Source: Macrocybe gigantea (taxonomy: Eukaryota; Basidiomycota; Agaricomycetes; Agaricales; Callistosporiaceae). Taken from it: a stretch of 64,000 nt of DNA. Numbering within the stretch: the stretch's first letter is position 1; every line of letters starts with the position of its first letter. A model generated the notes under the pieces. It saw nothing but the letters and a program-made list of their open reading frames with translations, ran no database searches and was not told the origin of the DNA. Location of the stretch: assembly GCA_011319805.1 (NCBI GenBank), contig SJRY01000320.1:62001-126000 (forward strand). Reading direction: 5' to 3'. Shown piece after piece: positions 22,046 to 35,706 of this stretch. The position numbers and the translations under genes were made by a program.

Positions 22046-23652
22046 TCATTCCCGAGAGGGCCCGATGGGAATCGCGGGAAGGACACGCCATCCCAGCGCC
22101 ATAATTTCATTCCATTCGTATTCATCCCGGTTTTCAGCAGGCGCTGAATCATACTCTGGTGCAGCCAAACCTGTTTTAACAGCATTTGAGCGGGGTAACC
22201 GTTTGACGACAACGCGAAGATCGGACACTTCGTTTTCAATGATGTCGAGGACCGATGCGAGGATGAGCAGAATTTCTGGACATAGCGTCTGAGGATTGAT
22301 TGCGAGTTCCTGGAATGGAGTTGGCACTGGCAAGAACGCCAAATCATGTGGCTCACTTGCCTTCCATCCAACCAGAGCCCCTATGTTTAACTGGCGCACA
22401 GAGTGAACTTCAGAATAATCGTCCCAATAGCGTTCCGCTTGTTGCCAATCCACCTGCGCTTCGAAGCTTATGTCCCCTCGATCCTGACTTTGAAGAGTCT
22501 CACTGAGCGCCTTCGACTTTGATCGACCGCCATCGATGGCAGCTGTAGACCGCGTAGAATATGGAGGCCACATTCCATCCTCAACGTCTACGGTCGTGAC
22601 AAAAAGCCTTGGAGGAAGGATGCCTCTTTCTTGCTTCTCGGAAGGAGGAACCAATTGATTTGCATTGCAATGTGAAAGAGGTTCAGTCGCATTTGGTGAC
22701 TGTGTGAATACGATTTTGGGTATTGGAGGGAGGGATCGTATTTGCCTGAAGTTCTTTTTCTTGTTCTTGTTCCGCAGGGACAACATTCTGACCTCGTCAA
22801 TATCTGTTTGGCTTGCGTTCTCCTGGGCTACGTCCCGCACATCGCGCTGGGATGTCGTGTCGGTAAACCTCGAAAGTCGTTCTGAATTTGCGCCGGAGAT
22901 CCTCCCCGAGGGTGCAGAAGAAGGTTCTAGATCAGGACCTGTTTGTGTTGCATATTTTCTCTTCAGGCGACGTCGGCGGTTTCGGCTATGTGTGGAAGGT
23001 TTCCCTTGCCCCGGCGGGACTAGTGTGTGTCTGGATTTAAGGACAATGTTAATCAACTGCAAAAGCTGAAAGGTTGATTTTGCATACGGTACGTTTATGA
23101 GCGATTCTTGAGTCGATGGGCTTTCCCGATCGACCGAATGTTTTGCGGATGGATGCCGGGCACATGGAGGGTGTCTATAGGCAGCGTCACAGGCGTCCGA
23201 CGAAGTATCGGACGCATCTGAGGATGAGTCCGACTGGGAACCTGACTCTGAGGATGGCTCTAACGATGACGACGATGAGTGGTCAGACGGTCTATTATCG
23301 ACCTTCCTCCGCTTTTTTGGCCGCAAGCCTGCTATGAATGGTGAGTAGGTGGATAGCAAGGCAGTGAGAACGAGGATATACTTTCTGAAATTGCATGGGT
23401 TGTGGATGCAATTGTCTTGACGTGAACAAGATCTCCATCTCTTACGACGTCGAGCGGGCTCTCGTTCAAAAGCTCGAAGCCGTCGAGAAGTAGGATGATG
23501 CCGTTGGGAAGGATGCCAGACTGTCTAAGAGACGGAAGTTGAAGACAAATAGATTCCTTCAAGTCGAATATCGTAGACAATGTCTGGTCTGCGGAGGAGT
23601 ACCAGGCCTTGAGCAGGGGCAAAGGCTGGGTCGTCTGCACTCTCAGACGCAT
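22046..23652 (-). CDS. Coilin-like protein
   Basis: Two exons (23652-23382 and 23331-22046, intron 50 nt) give about 518 residues. The first 80 residues resemble the coilin N-terminal ubiquitin-like self-association domain (MRLRVQ.., hydrophobic pattern, ending VRDGDLVHVK). Next come a basic patch (PKKRRK, a likely nuclear signal), a long Ser/Asp-rich stretch, a basic run RNRRRRLKRK, and a C-terminal segment with GALVGWKASEPHDLAFLPV in the position of the atypical Tudor domain. Coilin scaffolds Cajal bodies. An in-frame ATG at 23718 could add 22 residues. The assignment rests on domain pattern only. The neighbour SEC63 starts 131 bp away on the other strand. Confidence 0.6.
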
Positions 23653-23783
23653 TGCAGACGGACAGAGAATGCAAGTATTGATGTCACGTGCGGAGCGATC
23701 ATACATTCGCCAGCTCATCCATTTCTAGACGACACCACCATCAACGAGCCCTCCTTCGCCCTCCCCTATTTTGCCTTCACGCC

Positions 23784-26254
23784 ATGGCGAAATATCACTA
23801 CGATGAGGCAGGAAACATGGCCGCCTACTTTCTACTTACCTTCCTTGCCCTGATCCTCGTACCGTTCACCTTATCTTCACTTAATTCGTCTAGTACAGCC
23901 CATCGTCATTCGTTGCCCGCTCACTCGCTCATGTTCACGCACAGAGAAATCTTTGAATGCATGCAAATGTACTTTGTGTCTCGAAAACCGCCGAAAATTC
24001 AAGAGCCTTGTCGCGTCAGGCACTGCCAAAAAGTATATCCTCTTGCCCATTGTGAGCGCTTTGCTAACGTGTCTTTAAGGACCTATTTCCTCGCCATCGG
24101 CTGGGCTATATTCGCCTATGTTTCTTACAAAGTTGCTCATGCGAAAATTGACCATAAAGTCTACGATCCATTTGAAATACTGGGAATTAAATCTGTATGT
24201 CACCTCTGCTGATGTGTTCGGAAGTCGGACTGAAAGAAATCTCTTCAGGGAAGTACGGAAAAGGAGATCAAGGCCCACTTCAAGAAGTTGTCCCGTCTTT
24301 AGTATGTTCCCATCCACACGCTCTGGCGCAGCGCGCTGAGCTTTATGTCCCCTAGTCACCCCGACAAAGTTAAGGTCACCGTGAACAACACTGTTGAGAT
24401 GATTCAGAATCGGTTTGTGGAGATCACAAAGGCATACAAATCGTAGGATAATCTCCAACCACCGCCGTCTTTTACTAACTCGATCTCTGCAGGCTCACGG
24501 ACGAAACTATCCGGGAAAACCTGGAAAAGTACGGACATCCGGATGGTCGCCAGGATGTATCAATGGGAATTGCCCTTCCTCCATGGATTGTCGAAGCGAG
24601 GAACAATGTTTGGGTTTTGGGAGCGTACGGTCTAGTTTTTGGAGGAGCGTTGCCGGCATTTGTTGTATGTCGTATCATAATCTACGCTTGTGCATGCTTA
24701 CCTCCCTTTCTCCTAGGGCCGGTGGTGGTTCGGCAGTCGTCAAAAAACCAAGGATGGCGTAAACGCTTCATCAGCTGCTGCTTTCTTCAAAAATCTGAAG
24801 GAAGAATCGTCTATGGATGAGGTCGTTGCTGCGTTTTGCAAGGCATACCAATGGGAATCACCTTTAGAGGCGAGTCGCATGATACTGAGCTGGATCATCT
24901 CCGCACAGTTATCGCAGAGAAGTTGGGATCTAAATGGGACAGCATTGAAGAACTTTGTGGTGACAACCGGGCTCAGAGGAGGGCCCTGATCCTACTACAC
25001 GCACATCTGCTTCGCATCCCTGTTTCCTCACTCACTTTGCAGCGAGGTGAGCAGATTCTATCATAGTAAGAAAACTTTCTAATATTCTTGCTCTGCAGAA
25101 CAAGCGCAGCTCATCCTGCAAACGCCATCGCTTCTCAATTCTCTTCTGAATATCACTATTTCTAGAAATTGGCTACTTCCGACATTATCTGTAATGCAAC
25201 TTCATGCCTATATTACTCAAGCACTCCCCCCTGGCGCCGAGCGCTTGCGTTTTCTGCAGCTTCCCGGTATCGAGTACGACGAACTATCCACGATCCTGTC
25301 CGACGTGGGTGACTTGCCCGACGTCCTTGAATCGTTGGAACAGAGACGCGACCCGAGAGTCGGTGATGTCAAGCAGGCTTTACAGCAATGGGGTAGAATA
25401 GAGCTTGTGGACGCCACGTTCAAAGGTAAGTCTTTCCTTTTTTTGATTTTTCGTGTTGAATGACCAATACTCCATTGCTATAGTTATCGGGGAGCGCATC
25501 ATAATCCCGTCTTCTATCGTCTTTCTAGTTGTGAAGTTGAGACTTTCCCCACCTGGCGCCCGAGTGACCAATGATTCTGCAGCATTGGTTAATCCGAAAC
25601 GCTCTGCTCATCGAAATGAAGAGAGAGATGAACAGTTCCTTTCAAGTCGCAAAGATGCAGAGGATATTCCTCTTAGCGACGTCATCGGTGCACATTCTCC
25701 ATACTGGCCAAGTGTGCGAGTTGAAACAATTGCTTGAGATTCGTCTGACTGACGATACTCCTAGGAACGCAAGCCCGCCTGGTGGATTGTTTTGAGTGAT
25801 GAGAAATCCAACCGAGTCGTGTTCCTCCATTGAAAGTTACCGATGTCCCATTCTCCAGTGTTGGTCAGGCGGGAGATTATCGTTCGTACAAGATACAGTT
25901 CCAGGCTCCCCAGAGCGTTGGGCTATTTACTTGGAAAGTCCAGCTGGTCAGTGATACCTTCGTAGGTGAAGATGTTGCCCAAGATATCACGGTGAGTCAT
26001 CCATCATCCTTCGGTGAGCAAAATGATCTCTCACGTTTTCTCAGCTGAAGATAGAGGATGCATCTGCGCTCGAGGTGGATGAACCAAGTGACGATGACAT
26101 TTCGGACCCGGAGGAAGATTCTATCGCTGGACAGATGGCAGCCATGCGTGGTGGCCCGGTGAAAAGAAAAGTACAGGCTGAGAGCGACGATGAAAGCAGC
26201 ACAGACGATGATGAAGATAGTGACATGTCCACCAGCGACAGTGATAGCGAGTAA
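23784..26254 (+). CDS. SEC63: SEC63, ER translocon J-protein (spliced, two apparent frameshifts)
   Basis: Membrane subunit of the SEC61/62/63 post-translational translocon, which recruits Kar2/BiP in the ER lumen. It starts MAKYHYDEAGNM with a first membrane segment (about 12-35), a second near TYFLAIGWAIFAYVSY, then the J domain. The HPD motif lies at an exon start (near 24357), followed by a third membrane segment at NNVWVLGAYGLVFGG. The Sec63/Brl domain follows (NSLLNITISRNWLLPTL) and the protein ends in an acidic tail (DDDEDSDMSTSDSDSE), the usual Sec62-binding end. The conserved frame breaks by one base near 24863 (TTT run) and near 25820, so the given sequence does not encode a full protein. 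Confidence 0.9.
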
Positions 26255-26784
26255 TTTGACCTTTGTACCATGCCTACAATAATCAGGTTGGCTCTTCCTT
26301 CATGGTAACGCCCTCTGTCCTATCGGACATCTTGAGTCACCTTCCATCTTACGCGCATGCTGTGAAAACTGATAGGTGTTGAAGATAAGATGATTGCAAG
26401 TTTCTGAAATAAATAACTGCACCTCTCCTGTTATCGCTCTGTGTTCAAAGCATGAAAGAACAGTGTGCAGGTAGACCCTGTAACAACATCATCAACACAA
26501 GTCCATCCTAGTCTACTCATCATCTGCTTATCATACGATCCGTTTGAAACTGTTCAAATTATTGTTTTTCAGTTTTTCATTTCAGTACAACAAATATAGA
26601 ACCTGACTTTTTGATTTCCTGCCTATTAAAATTTCTACTGTATTCACTGTACTTTCCAAGTGATGCGAAATTCTCCATTTCATTAATCCAACTAATTGAA
26701 GTTTTCAGCGTCTATCATGGGAAAGTCCTCGCTGCCAAATAAAAAATAAAAATAGAAATATGAGTTGTAAACTCTGGAGCTGAC
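26255..26784. other. Spacer between SEC63 and the hydrolase gene
   Basis: 530 bp containing the SEC63 3' region and the promoter of the next gene. I see no further gene in it. Confidence 0.5.
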
Positions 26785-27986
26785 ATGGAGCTGCCTACCA
26801 TTTTCGATCCAGCTACTTGTGTCCGTAAGGGACTCTGCTCCGTAACGGCTCTCCGTGCAGAAAAACGCTGGAGAGTCACTCGCTATACTATGAGCAGCAT
26901 GGCAAAGGAATTGGATGCAAATTCTTCTTATCATGGGTCTGAACTCGAGCTCCTTTGGCTGGGCACCGCAAGTTCGACATTTTGGTCGCTCAGATGAGTA
27001 TACGGTCCTCGTCTTTGACAATCGAGGTGTGGGCAATTCCGGGTATCCCCTTGGGCCCTACACGTTCGTTACGCTTGTGTCATCGAACGAAACAAATGAA
27101 CTGACGGCTGATGAACCCAGAACAAAGAGCATGGCTGCTGACACCGTTACGCTGTTGGATCATGTCGGCTGGACTGCAGAACATGATGTCCATGTTGTGG
27201 GCATAAGCCTAGGTGGAATGATTGCCCAAGGCATGTGGCTGCTCGTTGCTGTTTCTGCCAGAAACGACGCTGCTAACGTGCGCCAAAGAACTGGCGACAA
27301 TGATACCCAACAGGATCGCTTCGCTTGTCCTAGCGTCACAACTCCCGGTGGAAGACCTTGGAATAATTTTCCGCCGGTCAGTAATCTACACATTGCGTGC
27401 AGCAAGTGACACGAGACCGACGCGATTTGATTTCAGTGGAAAGGCCTTAGTTCTCTCGCGCGACTCGCGTTCATCACGGACCCTGTTAAGAAGGTGCCTA
27501 TCGTACTAGACATGCTTTTCCCATCCATGTGGTTGGATGCGAAAGCGGATGACGACTCTCAGGGGCGAACGAACCGGCAAATTCAAACGGAGGTCGGTTT
27601 GAAACCCTGTCATACGTCGCGCATACATCCCCCGGCTGACTTTTGCCTAGGCATTCCTTCGGCGGGCCACGTTGACCCTGCCTCAAGGGTTTCTTGGTCA
27701 CGTTTCACAGATGGCAGCAGGACTGACACATTATTGCTCGCCGGACCGGTTGCGACAGATATCAGCCTCCATCCCAAAAGTTACCCTCCTCACTGGAGAC
27801 GAGGACAGTCTGGTTTCCCCGGAGCATTCAAAGGAACTTAAATCTCACATGCCGGAAGCGGAGCTTATAGAATGGCAACAGACAGGGCATGCAATACACG
27901 CGCAACGGGAAAAATGGTTCAACGATCTGCTGGAGAGAACATTCAAAGAAGGTAGTGACAAAGCGAAACTAAAGAAAACTCTGTAG
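26785..27986 (+). CDS. Alpha/beta hydrolase (spliced, start uncertain)
   Basis: The core motifs are clear: oxyanion-side IMGLNSSSF.W, the FDNRGVGNS strand-turn, the nucleophile elbow GISLGG (Ser at about 27205), a late acid (TGDEDSLV) and the catalytic-type His in TGHAIHAQ. The family includes lipase/esterase-like and epoxide-hydrolase-like enzymes; no substrate can be named. The intron 27230-27288 begins with GC (gcatgt) and ends AG. Only this donor keeps the frame (IAQ / ELATMIPNR). Near 27336 the conserved frame shifts by one base (LVLAS.. / ..TTPGG). The first exon is not certain: the ATG at 26785 does not join cleanly to the LYYEQHGKG exon. Confidence 0.75.
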
Positions 27987-28094
27987 TATATGTGGCCGGA
28001 ATGTAGTTCATACCCCCCCGCCAGGAACTCCATGATGGATGTATCGTATTTATGGCAAAGTAGACAAACATCGTTGGCGTAATGGCCATCCTCG

Positions 28095-29208
28095 TTATGT
28101 GGAGGCATTGCCATCTGCATTATGATCAAGGGATTTGGGATTCCATGGCCCAGCATCGCTCAATGAGCAGCCGCCACGACAATCACAAATCCCTCCCAAC
28201 TCCTTCGGCAGATTCTGAACCGGTATCTGTTTCAGCAACGTGTCCCTGTAAGAACTGCCCAAGATGTTGATCTTGGACACGGTCACTTCGTCCAGCCATG
28301 GCTTCACAATCGTCCAGACGGCAGAGAACGCCCAAGGCGCATTGATGATGTAGAACTTGCCCATTCGTTCAGGGTATCTGTCTTGACCAATCGCAGCCGC
28401 ATCCATCACGTAGTCCTTCACGCGGTAAAAGTTGGACAAGGAAACGTTGTGAAGGTCGAGGATGGTGCAGGACGTCTCGACCGGGTGGCCGCACGCGCTC
28501 TCGCAAGCCGGGAGGCGTTGAAGGATAAATTTTTCGTACTCGAAAACGAGTCTTTGCAGCTGCCGTTCCGGCGTCGTGACAGCATACAGAGCCTTTATGT
28601 CTAGCTTTCCGAGGCGTTCTATGTAGATTGGACGGCCATCCTGCGATCAGAAATGTCAGCGTCGCTCAAGGACGGACAACAGCCACGACAAGACCTTGTC
28701 TGTTTTATGATAAAATTGCGGATAGTACTTGTCCACTTCCCGGGCCTCCGCAAAGTCAAAGTTTCTGATTATCGCCAACAATCAGCCCTCGATCACGCAC
28801 GCGATATGGCGACAAAAAGGACAGACTGCATGAGATCCTCGACGCCAAAGTCCTTTCGCCATTGCTCCGCTGCCAGCAGCATCTCCTTTGCCTTGGCTAC
28901 GTCGAACCTTCGCGCTCTCAAAAACCTGCATCAGAACGGGACACGCAACGTGTCTTGTGAGCATGGCGAGAGGCAGGATGAAGCATTGAGCTGATGAAGT
29001 CAGACCTAAGCAAGGCAGCGTCGTCCATCCTCTCCTCCACGAACTTGCCCTCATCCTTCAGTTCCTTTCGTAGCTGATCAAGCGCCTGCTGTTGCGCCTC
29101 GGTGAGATTTCCCAATCTCCCTGGAAGTGGTCTGTAAGTCGGGTCAGTAACGCCGGGCGGCATCGCGCTGACGTTGACAGACTCGTTCGACCGTGGGGTA
29201 GAGGACAT
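28095..29208 (-). CDS. SEC14: SEC14-like phosphatidylinositol/phosphatidylcholine transfer protein
   Basis: Exons on the - strand give an N-terminal CRAL-TRIO-N part (LTEAQQQALDQLRKEL), FLRARRFDVAKAKEML, then the lipid-binding domain with DGRPIYIERLGKLDI, DLHNVSLSNFYRV and GKFYIINAPWAFSAVW. The C-terminal LPKELGG motif is present (IPVQNLPKELGGICDC). The length is close to the 300-residue family norm. It controls Golgi lipid balance and secretion. The start ATG (29208-29206) gives MSSTPRSNESV. It faces the hydrolase gene tail to tail, 108 bp apart. Confidence 0.92.
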
Positions 29209-29503
29209 GGCAGAGGACAGGAAATGGGCGACTGAGCCGAACAGAGGTGCCTTAAGAGGAATCGTGATGGTAAAGCTCTGCAGGTGGCAGGTGGTGAAAT
29301 TTGCGCTTGTATTTCCTCCTGTTATGCCACTGCCTCCGGACCACGATTTTAGCGAATTACGTTCATTGATCGACTCCACGAGATAAGGGTAGATATATCA
29401 TCAACAAAAGTACTTGGCGTAACAACAAAACATCGCGAAAGGGGTGCTAAGGAATAACGTAGAAAAGGTAGGCCATTATTAAAGTTCTGTCGACTCCATC
29501 TAC

Positions 29504-31144
<1,641 letters not shown>

Positions 31145-31742
31145 GGCTGATTATTCGTTAGAGATGGAACGTAGAAGACGTGAAAAAAAAAAAGAGGTGT
31201 TGGTAAGATGAAGAGCTGTCGGAGATGAGGTGATCGTATTTATGTGGAATGCGCAGCCGGGTGTGTGACGGAGGAATGATGACGGTATGAGCGGGGATAG
31301 CTGCGAGCTGCGGTGGACGAGACGCACCTTTGACGCTGTCGTCGGGACAAGTTTGGGGCAAAGGGCAGCTGCGTCCAAGTCTCAGTATAATCTGATCACA
31401 TCAGGGCAGGCTTTTTCTTTCTTTTTAAGCCAAATCGGGCCATCCTGCCTAAACATATTCAATTTTGCCGCCGCGACCGCAGCCGCCGCTTTTGTACAGT
31501 GTTTACCGCTCAAAACCGACAACTCCCACGGTCAAAACTCGAAGACTTTATACCATCTCGTAAACTCTCTCATTCTACATAAAACACATCCGTTCGTACT
31601 CGTAAATAGTCCAGCTTCAAAGTTATCTCGTCCAATTTTAATAAAAGTCGAGTTCAAAATTTTGTGATGTTCCAAAAGTGAATTTGGAGCGGAGTTTGTC
31701 GGAGTTGCCTTATTTGGTATATTATATAATACGGCAGCGCGG
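31145..31742. promoter_or_regulatory. Actin upstream region
   Basis: About 600 bp upstream of the - strand actin start, with an A11 run at 31181-31191 (poly-T on the actin strand) and a purine/pyrimidine-biased stretch. No separate gene is supported. Individual factor sites cannot be named. Confidence 0.4.
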
Positions 31743-32131
31743 CTAGTTTACCATGACGCCGATGCTCATCATCACCAGCGGCCCGCAACGGCTGTGCGAT
31801 TTGTATTTCTTCACGGCGTGTTCAGCCGCGCGGCCAGTCAAGCCTTTCCTGCCATTTTTCTCTTCAGATTTTGCTCCGAATTATTGTAGAACAGTAAAAA
31901 TCCTTGAGATACTCACCTATATACATCCATGTACCTCCATGTCTTGCGAAAAAATGCTCGGATCGTCTTAACGGGGCAATCATCGAGAATTTCTGGACCA
32001 TCAAGATCGGGCTCATAATTTGGGTCCATGACAATTTCAAGCAGCTCCTCGATGATTCCCGTGTTGAAGTACTTTGTTCCCGAGGCGCGTTGCCTCTTCG
32101 CCTGACTTTCTTTCTTCTTCGGACGTGCCAT
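31743..32131 (-). CDS. Small two-exon gene, conserved fungal hypothetical, possibly transposon-derived
   Basis: Exons 32131-31917 and 31848-31743 (intron with GTGAGT..GGCAG) join exactly to 106 residues. The protein starts MARPKKKESQAKRQRASG, a basic, probably DNA-binding or nuclear N-terminus. An acidic segment (DPNYEPDLDGPEILDD) follows, then TIRAFFRKTWRYMDVY, and after the junction RKGLTGRAAEHAVKKYKSHS. I recall that last pattern from many basidiomycete genomes next to DDE-type transposons, but cannot confirm this. It sits in the region upstream of actin. The function is unknown. Confidence 0.6.
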
Positions 32132-32630
32132 TGCGATTCTGCGGACCACGGCGGACTCTGATAATTTTTTGTTTTTCGATCTCCCAAAAGTGAATGATTA
32201 CGTAATACAGCCAATTTTTCGAAAATGCAGAATTACGCTAATTAGACCATGTTTCCTTCCTAAATTTCAATTTGCGGTCTTTCGGGCGAAAATTGAGGTC
32301 TCCACAGAGACGCCGCGTTTAAGTGGTTGACACTGTACGGTCTTGTACGGCTCTTACCGACCCAGACAGCACCCTGACAAACCTGATTCGCTGGCAGGGT
32401 TGCGAATGGCTGGATGTTCAGGTCAATAGAATGGAGAATGGAGTTGTGATGGACCACAACACGTAAACAGACCAACATCATTCGATCAGCCGTACCCAGA
32501 GAAAAAAAAACGTACTGGGCTACTTTTACTTTACCACATCATATTTCTCTTTCGATTCCAGGTTACTCCTCTTCGCCGTAGATTTGCTTCTTTTCGCTTT
32601 CATTCACTCCAAAAAAATTTATTTGGCTCG
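32132..32630. other. Spacer with the divergent promoters of the small gene and EMG1
   Basis: 499 bp, AT-rich near 32160-32230 with an A9 run near 32503. No gene seen. Confidence 0.45.
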
Positions 32631-33941
32631 ATGGACAACATGATCGTACCCACACGGCGACGGCGCCACTCTGGATCCATGGAAAAGAGCGACTTTGCTC
32701 TCTCTGCGACCCAATTTGACTCACCAGTCTTTGAGCCTCCTCCCCGACCAAAGTCGACCCCAGGAGAGCGTCCTCACCAGCGCCGGCGCCAGCGGAGTCC
32801 CACCCCTAACTCTGATCAGCCAGAACCGACGGTCGATGTCTCAGAGCTCGTCAAAGACAGGCCGATAAAACCCCTCCCCACCCCAAAAACTCGCGCGAAA
32901 ATGGCTACGCAGCCCAATCCGTACTCTCCAATGCCGCAGGTCGCAAATCCTTCCATGCTGCCCGTGCAGGCGCAGGTCCCGAAAGGCGGTATCACCTCTT
33001 CCAACCGTCGCCTTTATGTCATCCTCGAACAGGCCTGTCTCGAGGCTTACCGCATATCCAGCAGCAGCAGCAGCAAGGGCAGGAATGGTAGGGGCGAGGG
33101 TGAGGTCAAGTACACGCTGCTCAATTGCGATGATCACCAGGGAATCCTCGCGAAAACCGGTCGAGACATCGCGGATGCGAGGCCAGATATTACACACCAA
33201 GTATGTCTCTCGCTCTTTTACTCAAGAAATCGTTTCCTAGAACATCTTTCAGTGCCTCTTGACGTTGTTGGATTCACCCTTGAATAAAGCCGGACTTCTT
33301 CAGGTCTACATCCACACCGCCAAGGGCGTATTAATCGAGGTCAACCCCCATGTCCGAATCCCACGGACCTTCAAGCGGTTCAGTGGCTTGATGGGTATGC
33401 TTCTTCACGCTCTAGCCTGCAGTCCAACTGAATCCGTCTTTCTTCAAGTACAGCTCTTGCACAAATTGTCCATAAGGGGGTCAATGGCCCCGAAAAATTG
33501 CTCAAAGTGATCAAGGTCCGTGTCTTTCTCATTTCGGTCTCATCCGTGCCTATATCCTTCCATTGCAGAACCCAATAACTGATCATCTGCCCCCTAACAC
33601 ATACAAACTCAGTATGTTTTTTGGGTTTGGAACTGTCTGTTCAAGTCTTAACCCCTTCGTCAGCCCTATCTGGAGATGCCCCAACAACGCGACTGTCGAA
33701 ATACCTTCCCACACTGCCGACTACGCATTCCATCGCCATCTTCGTCGGCGCCATGGCTCGTGGAAAGGATGACTTTGCAGATGCGTATGCCGATGAGAAA
33801 ATAAGCATCAGCGATTACCTCTGAGCGCAAGCGTCGCCTGCGGCAAGGTGCGAGACCTGTCCCGATCACGCTGCGGACGTCTGTATCTTGACATTTTGGC
33901 AGTTTTGCTGTGCAGTCGAAGAAATGTGGGATATAGTCTAA
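32631..33941 (+). CDS. EMG1: EMG1/NEP1 rRNA pseudouridine N1-methyltransferase (two apparent frameshifts)
   Basis: A SPOUT methyltransferase needed for 18S rRNA modification and small-subunit assembly in the nucleolus. A poorly conserved N-terminal extension of about 120 residues precedes [15 protein letters not shown], then [62 protein letters not shown] and the SAM-knot part [13 protein letters not shown] with EKISISDY. The last exon reads [12 protein letters not shown] before TAA. The frame slips in the G5 run at 33476-33480 (family expects six G) and at about 33818 (expects [12 protein letters not shown]). Read as given, the protein would be cut short. Confidence 0.9.
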
Positions 33942-34377
33942 CAAAGCTGCGAAGATGACCAAAATTGCATTGGATACGGCACAAGCATATCCTCCATCGA
34001 TCTGCTCTTCAACTCGCAGACTGGATGTCCACCACTTTTTTTTCCCGCCATGTGGGACGGACAGGTCCAAACATCGGCATGTCGCATTCCCAATGCCCGT
34101 TCCGCTGCCGCGACTCAACTCGCACACCAAAGCAGCCTCACTACTCAATCCATCTAACCATGTTTTCTGAGCTCCCGTTGCTTTTTGGCTATGTAGTGTT
34201 TCGTCTGGGTAAATGAGAATATGACTTGCATGACGCTACGTTGTGTGAACGTAAACACGGATAAACACAAGATCATCGCGTCCGACGCGTCAGCGATTTC
34301 CAAGGCCGCTGAAGAGCAAGTCGTTCTATATCCCGACCGACCTTTATATCCCTTGCAACTTCGACAGATTCTTCGCT
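33942..34377. other. Spacer between EMG1 and RPN10
   Basis: 436 bp. No gene is supported; it should hold the RPN10 promoter. Confidence 0.45.
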
Positions 34378-35560
34378 ATGCCTTTAGAAGCCACTATGAT
34401 GATAATTGACAACTCCGAGTTCATGCGGAACGGAGACTATCAACCTACGAGATTCGACGCACAGGCTGACGCAGTGAACACGGTCTTCCAGACCAAGATA
34501 GATTCGAATCCCGAGAACACGGTCGGAATCATGACAATGGCCGGAAAAGGGTACTTCGTCTCCCTCCATTCCACCCCGTCTTTTCTGACATTCGAGTCTC
34601 CTGACAGTCCAGAAGTGCTCGTGACGCACACAAAAGACATCGGCCAAATACTTGGAGCGCTACATACAACGACCTCCAGGATCGGCGGCCAGATTGACAT
34701 CCCCACCGCCATCGCAGTTGCACAACTCGCTCTGAAACACCGAGAAAACAAGAACCTCCGACAGCGGATAATCGTCTTCACCGGCTCGCCCCTCGAGGGC
34801 CAAGCGGCGGACGAGAAGGTCATGGTGAAGCTCGCCAAGAAGCTGAAGAAGAACAACGTTGCCGTGGATGTCGTTTGCTTTGGCGACGGGATCGAGCAGC
34901 CGACCGAGGACGGCAAGAGCATCCTGAGAGCGTTTGTCGAAAGCACAAGCAGCGGCGACAACTCGTGCGTTCGCAATCCTTCTAGCCTCAAGCCTGTAGT
35001 TCCTGATCCCCTCCGACAGACATCTTCTCAACGTTTCCCCTGGCACACAACTGCTTTCGGACGCACTGATCATCTCGCCATACTGGCTGGCGACCGCAGT
35101 AGCAGTATCCCTGAAGAACTCATGACCGATGGGACAGCGGCCGCAGGCGGCACAAGCAACTTTGAATTCGGCGTCGATCCCAGCCTCGACCCTGAACTGG
35201 CAATGGTAACGCTTCATGTGCTCTATGATCTACATTCAGTGCTTAGCAAAAATCCAGGCACTGCGGATGTCCATGCAGGAAGCACAAGCACGAGAAGCGG
35301 CCGCCGCCGCAGAGGCAACAGCAGCATCACAGTCGGAGGCATCAGGGGCACCCGCCGCACAAACATCAGAGCAGGTACCGACAGAAGCTACGAACAAGGA
35401 GGAGGAACGTCTTCTGCAACAAGCACTTTCCATGTCGCATGGGCAGGATGTCGAAATGAGGAGCGGTGACGGTGACGAAGAAGAGGACGACGAGGCCGCA
35501 ATTGCACGAGCCATTCAAATGAGCTTGGAGGGGCAGGAAGACGACAAAACAAAGAAATAA
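34378..35560 (+). CDS. RPN10: RPN10, proteasome ubiquitin receptor (one apparent frameshift)
   Basis: Subunit of the 19S regulatory particle that binds polyubiquitin. The VWA domain covers the first 190 residues (MPLEATMMIIDNSEFMRNGD, GGQIDIPTAIAVAQLALKHR). Three ubiquitin-interacting motifs follow: DPELAMALRMSMQEA (spanning the second intron), EEERLLQQALSMSHGQ and AAIARAIQMSLEG. Two introns interrupt it. One base is missing near 35079-35081: the family has SPILAGD but the sequence reads SPYWLA in frame, and the following frame is perfect again. It ends in an acidic/Lys tail. Confidence 0.92.
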
Positions 35561-35706
35561 ATTCGCGTATTGAATTTTATCGATATTAGTTCTGCAATGT
35601 ATTCTTACTCGCCTCACTATCATGAGAGATTTTATCGCTAGCCAATGTTTATGACGGCTATATCTCAGGCGGTGCTCCTATAGATACAAGAACCATGACC
35701 GATAGC

